Below are positions 1 through 12,042 of a DNA stretch of 64,000 nucleotides, piece by piece. The DNA is from Lampris incognitus (taxonomy: Eukaryota; Chordata; Actinopteri; Lampriformes; Lampridae): NCBI RefSeq assembly GCF_029633865.1, contig NC_079213.1, forward strand, positions 113,234,421 through 113,298,420, given 5' to 3'. Each line of letters opens with the position of its first letter. Within the stretch, counting starts at the first letter, position 1. The notes beneath the pieces were generated by a model that saw only the letters and a list, made by a program, of their open reading frames with translations, did not search any database and was not told the DNA's origin. The position numbers and the translations under genes were made by a program.

Positions 1-440
1 AGTTGTTGTCCTTCTCTTCCCTCAATCGGCTGGTGCACTGTTTGGGCATCTTCCTGGCTTTGACAAATGCCCAGTTAGGATAACCACACTTAACCAGGGT
101 CTGTTTAATGTGGGATTTCTCCCCTTCCCCGGCTGCTGTGTGGGGACGTTGTCAGCTTGCTGACACAATGTCCTGATGACTCCTAGTTTGTGCTCCAGTG
201 GATGATAAGAGTCAAACCTTAAGTACTGATCAGTATGTGTGTGGACCACACCTGGGTTAGAATTAAATCTCAGGATGTAGCACATTTCACCGACTACATT
301 AACTCTGTGGACAACCACATCAAGTTCACCAGGGAGGATGTGAAACATGACAGGTTAGCTGTAAAATTGCAATTGGTGATGGAGGACATTTGCTTGTTCT
401 TGTTTACCGCAAACCAACACATACTGATCAGATGCTAGCT
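1..440. mobile_element. Penelope-like retroelement fossil, internally rearranged
   Basis: From about 235 to 440 the plus strand reads VDHTWVRIKSQDVAHF and NSVDNHIKFTREDVKHD, the reverse-transcriptase region of teleost Penelope-like (Neptune-type) elements, followed by a KPTHTDQ box. From about 240 back to 22 the minus strand carries the next part of the same protein (HTDQYLRFDSYHPLEHKLG, IRTL). The two pieces therefore lie in opposite orientations, so the copy is broken and inverted. It sits in an opa1 intron. Confidence 0.7.
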
Positions 441-632
441 GATCAAATTATTCATTATCGGCATTTTCTGTCGCTAATCTTCTCCCCAAAATCTTAGCAT
501 TATAGAAATAAAACCAACATAAACACTGTTAGCACCCGGAAATGGACAGACAGCTTTGACACCAGTGGAGGAGCGTTAAGTGACAAGATTCCAGTTCCAG
601 TGGCTGTGGAGCCATGTTAGACCGGTACTCAC

Positions 633-719
633 CCTGGGTAGGTGGTCCTGAGTGTTGTAGTTGGAGTCATAGTCTGAGAGAATGTCCAGGACTTCAGAGT
701 ACATGTCAATAAGGGATTT
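633..719 (-). CDS. opa1: opa1 exon 8, last exon in window
   Basis: The exon encodes [17 protein letters not shown] then [12 protein letters not shown], matching human [29 protein letters not shown]. It is 87 nt, phase 0-0. The acceptor is ccttttcttcctcacag and the donor CCCAGG|GTGAGT. The next exon (VVVVGDQSAGKTS in the family) is not found in 1-632, so it lies outside the window. Confidence 0.96.
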
Positions 720-899
720 CTGTGAGGAAGAAAAGGCAGTCTAAGGCTTGATGAAGTATCTATAAGTAAATCAGTGGGCTGGAGCTTCCAGTTCCACCAG
801 CAGGACGATAAAGAATCTGTCTGAGCTCATTCAGAGACACTAAGTAAGGTAGCCAGCATTACAAACACATCCAATATGAAGGACTTGGAGGACCAGAGC

Positions 900-955
<56 letters not shown>

Positions 956-3900
956 TAGAGGGTGGGATGATACCAGAATGAATTCTAAATCGTTCATACG
1001 GCCTTCACGGTTCGATACGGCCTTCACGGTTCGAGACGCTCCCCGTTTCGCGAGCTCGTGTGTTACTAACACCAGAACAACCGGGATGTCAGCCTCCCTC
1101 ATGACGGCTGGTTTGAACCTCTACATGGTGTCAAGATAAACACCCACCCATCTGAGATGTTACTGCATTACCCACGTCAGTATGTCTGTTAGGAAACGAC
1201 TGACACCAAAATTAACACTTTAGCGACTTTAACACTGTCGTGAATTCAGGGGGCAGCCGGGAACCGCCGCAGCCCACTGAACCCGGGTGTCCCGCACCAC
1301 GGACGACCACGTTAACCGGTCGACTGAAGGGTCTGGTCAGTTAGCCAGCGGGCTAGCGAGTCCACACATCCGTGATCGTTACACTACTACTTTTCAAACA
1401 ACTGAAAATGGCCGCTGTCCGACGCCTGTAAACACTGTGACGCCCCGGTGGTAGTCATGGTGCGTCTGTAACGGCGTCTGTACCCAGACATGTTGGAAGT
1501 AATACCTGAAAAACAAAACGGAAAACACACGTTGCTGATCTAACAAACGTAAGATGGCCTACAACACGTGACATGTAAAGGAACTGAACGTTGTGAAGGA
1601 AATGACGCCAACAACACACGCCATAAATAGTCACATGACGCACACGATGACGCACAAGTCACGCACGGTCATTTTGACCGCTAGTGGTCATTTTAGGTAG
1701 ATCTAATATAACTTTTTAGAGTGCAATTCATCCTAAAACTCATTTTAATACAAATATAGGCAATTTTAGGAGCGTTCAGGGAGTGGCAGGTCTGCATCTT
1801 TTTTTCCCCACAAAGTTATTAAACTGAAAATCCAAAACGGTCAAAACAGACCGCCTTGGTGGTTCTAGTAGTTTTTAAAGTTTAAAGTAAAGCAACTGTG
1901 TTACACAACAAGAACAGATGGCACAAAATGTTGTCAGAACTTTTGCACTTACATTGGGTGTGAATACGTGCCTTGATAATGTCCAATAATGTCAACATGT
2001 TGGGCCTGATTCTAAAAATCAGTGACAAATAGAGCTGCAGTGGTGTTTTGTGTCTTGCTCACCAAGCCGTCCACTGTGTCGCACTGAGTCCAAACCGTGA
2101 GCCCTGAACCGTGAGAGGTATCGAACCGTGAAATATGTGAACCATGACACGTATCGAACTGTGACATGTGTGAACCGTGAGACGTATCGAACCGTGACAC
2201 GTGAGAACCGTATCGAACCGTGACACGTGTGACTCGTCCCACCCCTGGTGCGTCTACATATGTACTTGAGCGTATTTGTCCCACCTTGACTTTCCTTTGG
2301 TGGATGCCCTTGTCGTCCTTCTGCAGCACCACTTTTCTCAGGTCCTTGTTCTCCTTCTCCAGCCTCTCCAACATGCGCTGGTACTTCATCTACATAATGT
2401 AAAACAAAAACAAAAACCTGAAAATTAACAACCAGCACAAATCTACACACACAACCGCATGTTACCAGAACAAGACCATGTCTTGTCTTCCTACATAAAG
2501 CAGTAAGAGAATTACAGTGCAGTTCCGCTACAGTCCTGGAGATGGTCATTTTCATGGAAGTGTGTGTCCTGTGTAGGTGGTGCTGAGGGGAGTGTGAGCT
2601 GAGCTTCATTCCAAATGAATGAACGTCACCAGGGCTGTTGTGTCAGAAACAAACATAAAACCTGGTTGAACCAGAGTTTTACTTATTGATGTAGTACTAT
2701 GTGCTGGTAAAGGTCTTCCACCAGCTTGCTCTGTCATACAGTGGCAAGAAAAACGTAGGTGGGGACGGTGGACAATCCGTCCTCACCAACATGTTGCTGA
2801 GGTTTGAGGGTCTTTTTTTTTTTTTTTTTTTTCCCTTGTTCTCCCCAGTTGCATCAAGCCAAATTACCCCACCTCTTCCAAGCTGTCCTGGTCGCTGCTC
2901 CACCCTCTCTGCTGATCCGGGAGGGCCGCAGACTACCACACGTCTCCTCCGATACATGTGGCATCACCAGCCGCTTCTTTTCACCTGATAGTGAGGAGCT
3001 TCACCAGGGGGACGTAGCACGTGGGAGGATCACGCTATTCCCCCCAGTTCCCCCTCCCCCCTGAACAGGCACCCCAACTGACCAGAGCAGGCGCTAGTGC
3101 AGCGACCAGGACACATACCCACATCCGGCTTCCCACCCGCAGTCACGGCCAATTGAGTCTGTAGGGACCAAGTCGGAGGTAACACAGGGATTCGACCCAA
3201 CGATCCCCATGTTGGTAGGCAATGGAATAGACCGCCACGCTACCCGGACGCCCCTCATTTGTTCTTTTTAAATATCCTGGCATAACCATGGACAGATAAT
3301 TCCCATGCAGTATAAATTTAAAAATATACAGCAAGTAATGTAACTGTAAAACTAGACAGATATAAGACATACAGACTATCTCTTCTGCCATCACACAGTA
3401 AGCCATGATTCTACTGTACCTGGGTCCGGAGCAGTTCCTCTTGAAGCTGGTCAATCTTTTCTTTGTCTGAAGACTGAAGGCAGGAGAAACAGGAGGAAGA
3501 AACAAACAGCAACCAAGAGAATTAACGCTCCTTCTCTGACCTTCACACTCATGACCTGCACCCCAGCAGCTCGTCAGTCCAGCTGCACACACTCTGAACT
3601 CCACTAGCACCATGGAGAAGTGGTTAACATGCAAATCACACCACAGTGGGTACAGGAGTTGAGAAAAAAAATCAAGTTAATGAATAAGATGGAAGGGAAA
3701 CCAAAGTCAGATTCCAAGCGGAGGGTATTCCAACCATCGATAAGTGGGCTAGAAATCACAGGCACAAATCACAATCCCATCCCTGGAAAAGATGTCAGAA
3801 TCTAATCAAGAAATCATTACCAAGTAGCAATGCAGTGAAGCTTTTACACACGATGCATTTGATTCTATCAGTTCTGTGCGTTCAGCAGATTTTTTCGGGA

Positions 3901-6900
3901 TGATAGGTGATGAGATAGGGCGGGAAAAGGAAGGAGAAAGCAGATGGGATTAGCGGAAGACTAGGAATTAAACACACAGGTAGACAAAAACACAGTACAA
4001 AGTTCTATCTTAGACTATCTACACTAGACGACAGGAACAGGAAGTGTCCCAAGCCAAAGTTTTAGCGATTCATGATGTCGTTGCGATGCTCCGTAACATT
4101 TTAGTTGTCCTAGGAGGAGATTCCGTTAGAAAACATAAAGCCCCGTATAGAGAGAGTTCATGTGCTGATGGCAACCTGATGACAACCTTGCTAGTGGTAA
4201 CCTGATGATAACCCTGCTAGTGGTAACCTGATGACAACCTTGCTAGTGGTAACCTGATGATAACCTTGCTAGTGGTAACCAGATGATAACCCTGCTAGTG
4301 GTAACCTGATGATAACCTTGCTAGTGGTAACCTAATGATAACCCTGCTAGTGGTAACCTGATGATAACCTTGCTAGTGGTAACCTAATGATAACCCTGCT
4401 AGTGGTAACCTGATGATAACCTTGCTAGTGGTAACCTGATGATAACCTTGCTAGTGGTAACCTTATGATAACCTTGCTAGTGGTAACCTGATGATAACCT
4501 TGCTAGTGGTAACCTGATGATAACCTTGCTAGTGGTAATCTAATGATAACCCTGCTAGTGGTAACCTGATGATAACCTTGCTAGTGGTAACCTAATGATA
4601 ACCCTGCTAGTGGTAACCTGATGATAACCTTGCTAGTGGTAACCTGATGATAACCTTGCTAGTGGTAACCTTATGATAACCTTGCAAGTGGTAACCTGAT
4701 GATAACCCTGCTAGTGGTAACCTGATGATAACCCTGCTAGTGGTAACCTGAAGATGACCTTGCTCATGGTAACCTGATCATAACCCTGCTAGTGGTAACT
4801 GATGATAACCTTGCTAGTGGTAACTGATGATAACCTTGCTAGTGGTAGCCTGATGATAACCTTGCTAGTGGTAACCTGATGATAACCCTGCTAGTGGTAG
4901 TCTGATGATAACCTTGCTAGTGGTACCTTGATGATAACCTTGCTAGTGGTAACCTGATGATAACCCTGCTAGTGGTAGCCTGATGATAACCTTGCTAGTG
5001 GTACCTTGATGATAACCTTGCTAGTGGTAACCTGATGATAACCTTGCTAGTGGTAAACTGATGATAACCTTGCCAGTGGTAGCCTGATGATAACCTTGCT
5101 AGTGGTAACCTGATGATAACCTTGCTAGTGGTAGCCTGATGATAACTCTGCTAGTGGTAACTGATGATAACCTTGCTAGTGGTACCTTGATGATAACCTT
5201 GCTAGTGGTAACCTGATGATAACCTTGCTAGTCGTAAACTGATGATAACCTTGCCAGTGGTAGCCTGATGATAACCTTGCTAGTGGTAACCTGATGATAA
5301 CCCTGCTAGTGGTAACTGATGATAACCTTGCTAGTGGTAACCTGATGATAACCCTGCTAGTGGTAACCTAATGATAACCTTGCTAGTGGTAACCTTACGA
5401 TAACCTTGCTAGTGGTAACCTAGCCAACTAAGAGCTTTTGAGTTTTCCATTTCGGAATTGGGCAGTCATGAATCTTTCCAAAGATGCAGCTCATGCCATG
5501 CTGCAGGTTGCCACTCCACTCCATGCAGTGTTTCAGTGAATAAGAGAAGCAGGGGGGGGGGGGGTCTGGCACATTGAGAAATAGAAAGAAAATGATAAAA
5601 GTATTACTATTCTCATTTGTGACTTCACTCTCACTACTGCTGACTGCTCACCTGAAAAATATGCGGCTCTGTTGAGTCACAGAAAGTAGAAATATTTTAC
5701 AGATGGGGGTCGGTGTTGTGTTGCCACCCAGACCGGCGGGCGCACCCAAAAAGCAGACTGTCCAATCACAGCTTTGGACACTGATCCAAAGGCGGCGACT
5801 TAATCCAGATGCAGTGCAACAGAATTATGAAAAATTGTTACCTCCGGCTTGGTCAGGCGTCCCTACACACACAATTTGCCATGACTGTGGGTGGGAAGCC
5901 GGATGTGGGCATGTTCTGGTCGCTGCACTAGCGCCTCTTCTGGTCAGTCGGGGCACCTGTTCGGGGGGGAGGGGGAACTGGGGGGAATAGCGGGATCCTT
6001 CCGTGCGCTACATCCCCCTGGTGAAACTCCTCACTGTCAGGTGAAAAGAAGCAGCTGGCGACTCCACATGTATCGGAGGAGACATGTGGTAGTCTGCAGC
6101 CCTCCCTGGATCAGCAGAGGGGGAGGAGCAGCGACCGGGACGGCTCAGAAGAGTGGGGCAAGTGGCCGGATACAATTGGGGAGAAAAAGGGGGGAAAAAT
6201 CCACAAAAAAAAAAAAAAGAATTATGAAAAATGGAAACATAAATATTAGAATGCAGTGTTTCCATGGCAACGGCTGGCACACGACTGCTCACGTGCACTG
6301 TACTTGTCATGTGATTCATCTTATCAAATGGCTTCCTTGATGCAATTGCCTCTACATTTCAACAAAGATCAACACAATTATTTCCACTGCGTCCAAACTA
6401 TATCACCTGACTAGTCTAGAAAGCTGTGATCGGAGAGTCCACTTTTTGGAGGGGGCCATCTGTTTGAACTTGCTCTCAGAGAGGAGAACTGGCTATATTT
6501 CATGAGAGATTAACGCAGTTGACTTGCAATATTTCTCTGGCGTAAGCAGTATGGTCACTGATACAAAATGCCATCCAACTAAGGTAATATGATCATTTCT
6601 ACCAATTTCTTGGGCGTTCTTGGACACAGAAATGTTTAGGAAACTGTTGTCGATAGTGATGTTCTCTCTGCATGAGATGGGGCAGTAGGAATATATGTCC
6701 AATGGAACCAGGCTAAGATATCTGTCCATGCCTGACCATCCAAAAATCCATTGACAAAGAAATAACCAACCTGACTGACTAACATAGTGTGTGTTATGAC
6801 TATCAAATGGCAAAGACTTGGCAGTCTCAGGGTGATGGAAGTCGTTCCAGTCTAGACTTTATTCTTTACAGATTCAGTTGTTAGTGTGTGTGTCCAGGTA

Positions 6901-9900
6901 ACTGGTATAGTATGTAGGGGGGATTGCTTCTGACTAAAGGTCTTCTACATCTGTTGTTTGGTAGGAAGGTAGGGTGGGAGGTGCCTGGATAGAGGTAGGA
7001 TGGGACCTTCACCTTGCGTTTCTGCTGAGGGGGGCTGGGACTGGGGTTCGGAGGCGGGCTGGGGACGGGCTCTGGCGGTGGAGGTCGCGCGTTATTGGCC
7101 GCAGCGGCCCGCCGGACCTCCTCCTCGTGCTGCTGGATCTGCTGCTGTATGAGAATGAGCTCGCCGAGCAGACCCTGCTGGGGGCGGGACGTCACAGTGA
7201 GAGACAGGCAGGAGTAGCAGCAACAATCAACCAACGAGCTGGGCAAGTCAGCCAGCCAGACCAAGACCAGAGGAGCACCTAAATACAGGCCCAAAACAGA
7301 GGAAAGACAAGCCTATGCCCGCAGTCATCAGCGTGGGACCTCCACAGGCTGTAGTGCCACCATCCAGCCATGGATCAACACGAATGGAATCAATCGTCTT
7401 TGGGAATCTTGCCACCGTCATCAGCATTACAACAAAGTCATTCTCTCTGGCCCACAGGGGAGATGACAAAGTTTGCCAGTCTGAAAGAAGAAAAGGCGAC
7501 TGATACCTCAACCAGCACCTCTCAGCTTGTGGCATGCCACTGTGATTCCACCGTCATCCATAGCAAACAACAACACTGCTATGACTAAACTATTGTGCCC
7601 TCGACATCAGTCAGGCAAAGCCATCCAAAACATTACTTTGCTCCAAGGGGTAAAACTTACTAATTTCCACATACTGTAATTTTTACTGACTGCTCACATT
7701 GCACGCTGTATATGTTTAACATAGCCAAAGAGGGGCTAACAAACTGATGGGTCTCATCGTAATTAGTCAAATGAAGATGATGGTGGTAAGGAAGATGAAA
7801 CAAGTAAAGCCAGTCCTGGGTAATTTGCCCTATCAGGGGTGGAGAGGAGAGGCTGTAGCCAGGGAGGAGGTGAGCTTAGCTTTAGTCCACTGGTCCCCAA
7901 CTCGATGCTGCCTGTGTTAAAGTCATCAAACCAGAATGAGAGTACCCACAAGCAAAGAGCGATGAGGAGGGAGAAAAGCTGTCCGATGAAGGCTGTTCAT
8001 TGTTATCGCTTTACAGATTTATAATTCCTTGCTCTGCAAAGCATACATGATGTCCTTGTTGGTTTGAAACTTCTAGAAAACTAGAAGTCTAGTCTAATGG
8101 GTAAACTAGTAATCTGGTACCAGTTAATATGTACTCTTGTTAGGAATCACAAGTTTGAACTAAAAGCAGTGTTGAGCAAAGCCCCTAACTTCAGCCCACA
8201 CATCTTCGCTCATTTATTCAACTTTAACTGTGTACAAAAAGACATGTTTTCCATGGAGTGGGGAGGAGGGCACTTGTGGAGGACAGACATGAAACAGAAT
8301 GGACATGGAAGTCAACAGGAATAAAACAAATATGCGGACAAAGTGACCGCAGGACAACATGAAGCTAGAGGAAGGTGTGGTCTTCCTGACTGCTACTAGA
8401 GGCTTCTGGGGAAAAACAACAGTGAGAAGCATGAGTAGAGGGAGAAGAAGCAGCAACGATCAGTGATCAGCGACTGTATTTTGTAAAGAGCTGAGCTGTG
8501 ATCTGTGAGCAGCAGCACCATGCAGCAGCAGAACATCTCAGATGCCCACAGACGGCTGATCCATGACTGCTTCTTCTCGCTGAGTCAGATTAACCAGTTA
8601 AAAACACAACACCTGCTTTGTTACAGAGAACAGAATCCCTTCAAGGCCTTACCCCTCACCATGACTTGCTAGATAAAAACACATTTCTATTCAAGACTGT
8701 CAGCAGGTTCATATGGTTAGTGTTCTTATTTCATGAATGTTAAAACAGGAAATGGTTTTACTTGCACAAAATCAACATGGTGATGGAAATTAAGTCTATT
8801 CTATTGTTTTTTTCTTCAAATGTCAGTTTTTAACATGTTTTATTAACATGTTAAATTGAGTTTTCTGAAGTTGTGTCAATCAACTAGCATCCCAGAACTC
8901 ACCAACTTGCAGATGTCATGAGGCATATCAGATAGCTGAACCCTGTACTTTTGGATTAGTGTGAACATCAACCCAGTAAAGTATTTTAAAATGGCGTCCC
9001 TGGTGTCATCCGTTACAATTTGACCAGATATAAACTACTGTTACTGTGTGGTGAATAACTTGAATCAGAACAATGCACCTAGTAAAACCCAACCTGACAG
9101 ACTAACTAATAATCTTCTTACCGCAGCACCAACATAATCCAAACATCAGCAGCCCGTCCTGACCACCTGTTATCAACCACGAGAACGAACTGAAAGTAGT
9201 CCAAACATATTGCACTTTAGACAACACACAGGCCGGCTGGTTGATGGATTTTATCAGAAGCTCCATAAGGAACCTTGTGGGCAGAGTTTGCATGAGGCGC
9301 CCCAGTGGGACATGACAGGACAGAGGATCAAACAGAGACTCGGCAGTGTCGGTTTAGAGGCTTTAACATGACCATAAGACTGGCTGGGTATTTATGAGAC
9401 GTAAAAGTATATATATTTTTTGTTCTGATATACTCTATTGATCCCTGTGGGGAAATTACGCTGTGCTTGTATCCATCCTAGCTGTGTAGCTAGGAGCAGT
9501 GGGCAGCCACCGTGCAGCACCCAAGGACCAACTCCAGTTCATCTTGCCATGCCTTGCTCAGGGGCACAGGCAGGAGTATTAACCCTAACATGCATGTCTT
9601 TTTGATGGTGGGGGGAAACCGGAGCACCCGGAGAAAACGCACTGCAGACACGGGGAGAACATGCAAACTCCACACAGAGGACGATCTACGATGACCCCCC
9701 CAAGGTTGGACAACCCCAGGGGTTCAAACCCAGGACCTTCTTGCTGTGAGGTGACAGTGCTAACCACTGGGCCACCGTGCTGCCCAATATGTAGTTCTGA
9801 AACCCTACAGTGTGAGTTAGAGAGCTATAATTTGTGTTCGGTCACAGATCAGAGCAGTGAGGTACTGTGTTTAAACCAGAGAGTACTTTCTGATGCGTTC

Positions 9901-12005
9901 AGCTGCAATGCATGAATCAGAGATGGAGCCGGTCCAAGCTGTAGGGCAGGAGATAAGTGAGGTGAAACTACGGTATGTTGCGGTGGAGACTTGCCTTCTT
10001 GTACTGTTTGTCCCCACTTTCTGAGGTGGGCACTGCTGCAGTGTCTGTGGCCTTCAGGGGAGGCTCACCTGAGGTGTCTACCAGAGGGAAACATAAGAAG
10101 ACATAAATAGATTATTTAAACGCCCCCCCCCCTTTTTTCTCCCCAATTGTACTTGGCCAATTACCCCACTCGGTTGTTGCTCCACCCTCTCTGCTGATCC
10201 GGGGAGGGCTGCAGACTACCACATGTCTCCTCCGATACATGTGGAGACGCCAGCCGCTTCTTTTCACCTGACAGTGAGGAGTTTCACCAGGGGGACGTAG
10301 CACGTGGAAGGATCATGCTATTCCCCCCAGTTCCCCCTCCCCCCTGAACAGGCACCCCAACCAGCCAGAGGAGGCGCTAGTGGTGTAGCGACCAAGACAC
10401 ATACCCACATCTGGCCTCCCACCCGCAGACATGGCCAATTGTGTCTGTAGGGACGTCCGACCAAGCCGGAGGTAACACGGGGATTCAATCCAACAATCCC
10501 CGTGTTGGTGGGCAACAGAATAGACCGCCATACCACCCGGACGCCCTAGGTTATTTAAACATGAGAGATTCTACAGACTACTGGTTATCAGTCAGTGATA
10601 ACAAATACATTATTCCCACACAGAAAAGCAGTTATCTAAACTAAGGCACCAGTGAGGTTAGTAGAAGCAGGACTGAAATGTTTGGAAAACTCTTTTTGAA
10701 GGGTACTGGACAGTCTGGATAATACACCACCCCTTAAAACAATCATAAACGGCCTACATGAAGGCTATTTAGAGCTACAGTTATGACAACCACACACACA
10801 CCCTGCTGATTTACACTTTACAAATCACATCCAACAACTCTCTCTGGGCATCATTTGTAGTATGTAGGGTGGCAGTGTTCGACTTGAAATTATAATTCTA
10901 TACATTTTACTTTGTGTTCATATTTTAACATTATTAGTGTTGATTGATCTTGATTTCAGCAAAAATTGATTACATGGCACTTTTTTCACCTTACTGTATC
11001 TTATCTTGACCATTTTCACCACTGTAAACATTCTATGTGACATGAAAACGGATTAAACACATGCCAGCATTTTGCAAATTTTTTTTTTAATTTTTATTTT
11101 TCTGGATTTTTTCCCCTTTTTCCTCCAGCCAATTACCCCACCCACTCTTCCGAGCCGTCCTGGTCGCTGCTCCACCCCCTCTGCTGATCCGGGGAGGGCT
11201 GCAGACTACCACATGCCTCCTCCCATACATGTGGAGTCACCAGCCACTTTTCACCTGACAATGAGGAGTTTCACCAGGGGGAACGTAGTGCATGGGAGGA
11301 TCATGCTATTCCCCCCAGTTCCCCCTCCCGACCCGAACAGGTGCCCCAACTGACCAGAGAAGGTGCTAGTGCAGCGACCAGGACACATACCCACATCCGG
11401 CTTCCCACCTCCTGACATGGCCAATTGTGTCTGTAGGGACGCCCGACCAAGCCGGAGGTAACATGAGGATTCGAACCGGCGAGCCCCATGTTGGTAAGTA
11501 ACGGAATATGCTACGCTATGCTACCTGGACGCCCGCATTTTGCAATAATAATTCACGGGTGAATGTGCAAATCACAATTGCACATAAGTCATTAAGCATT
11601 TGTGTGTGCTTTCTGAACATCTGAATGGATTTGAGACTGTCAGACAACCTGTGTCCAGCAGGGGTTAGTAATCCCAAGTAAGAGTAGAATTAATAAAAGG
11701 GACACACACACAGGCCAGGAGAGAGAGACACACACACACAGGCCAGGAGAGAAAGAGGGAGGGTGGAAGTCAAAGGCAGCCAACAGCCACAAAGGTTGAA
11801 CAAACAGAAACTACAGCAAGTCAGCTGGTCAGCGCAGAGAGAGAAGAGATGAGAAGAAAAACAAAAGGAGAACAAAATACATTTTAGATATTACAGTAGT
11901 CTTAACAACAAATTAGCTAATTAATCTATACCTGCATAATATCAATATGAATACATATTTTTTTCATTGCTTATATCTATATCTATTTATATCTATCTAT
12001 ATATA

Positions 12006-12042
<37 letters not shown>

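Larger units (their letters stand above)
3474..7012 (-). other. opa1 intron between exons 5b and 6
   Basis: The intron contains a 26-bp minisatellite (4,165-5,420), a SINE with target-site duplication (5,836-6,217) and a G run near 5,554. The remainder (3,480-4,160 and 6,240-7,000) shows no recognisable gene or repeat. Confidence 0.85.

Noticed and set aside
1-632. OPA1 GTPase exon 9 within the left edge
   Set aside because: Neither strand of 1-632 encodes the VVVVGDQSAGKTS block; the stretch is a Penelope-like fossil and intron.
876-1139. Open frames through the TG repeat on both strands (Cys/Val and Thr/His runs)
   Set aside because: They exist only because the dinucleotide repeat has no stops; no splice context or family match.
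2012-2609. Long minus-strand frames over 2.0-2.6 kb
   Set aside because: Only 2,285-2,389 (opa1 exon 7) is coding; the rest is intron and minisatellite read-through.
4165-5420. CRISPR-like array
   Set aside because: The units are contiguous 26-mers without unique spacers, in a eukaryotic intron; it is a minisatellite.
5703-6340. Open frames in the SINE at 5.8-6.2 kb and in the other SINE copies
   Set aside because: The same frames recur in every copy of the SINE, reading its body by chance; the element is non-coding.
10441-10470. tRNA-like B boxes in SINE heads as real tRNA genes
   Set aside because: No copy folds with intact acceptor and anticodon arms, and all are followed by the SINE body and A tail.
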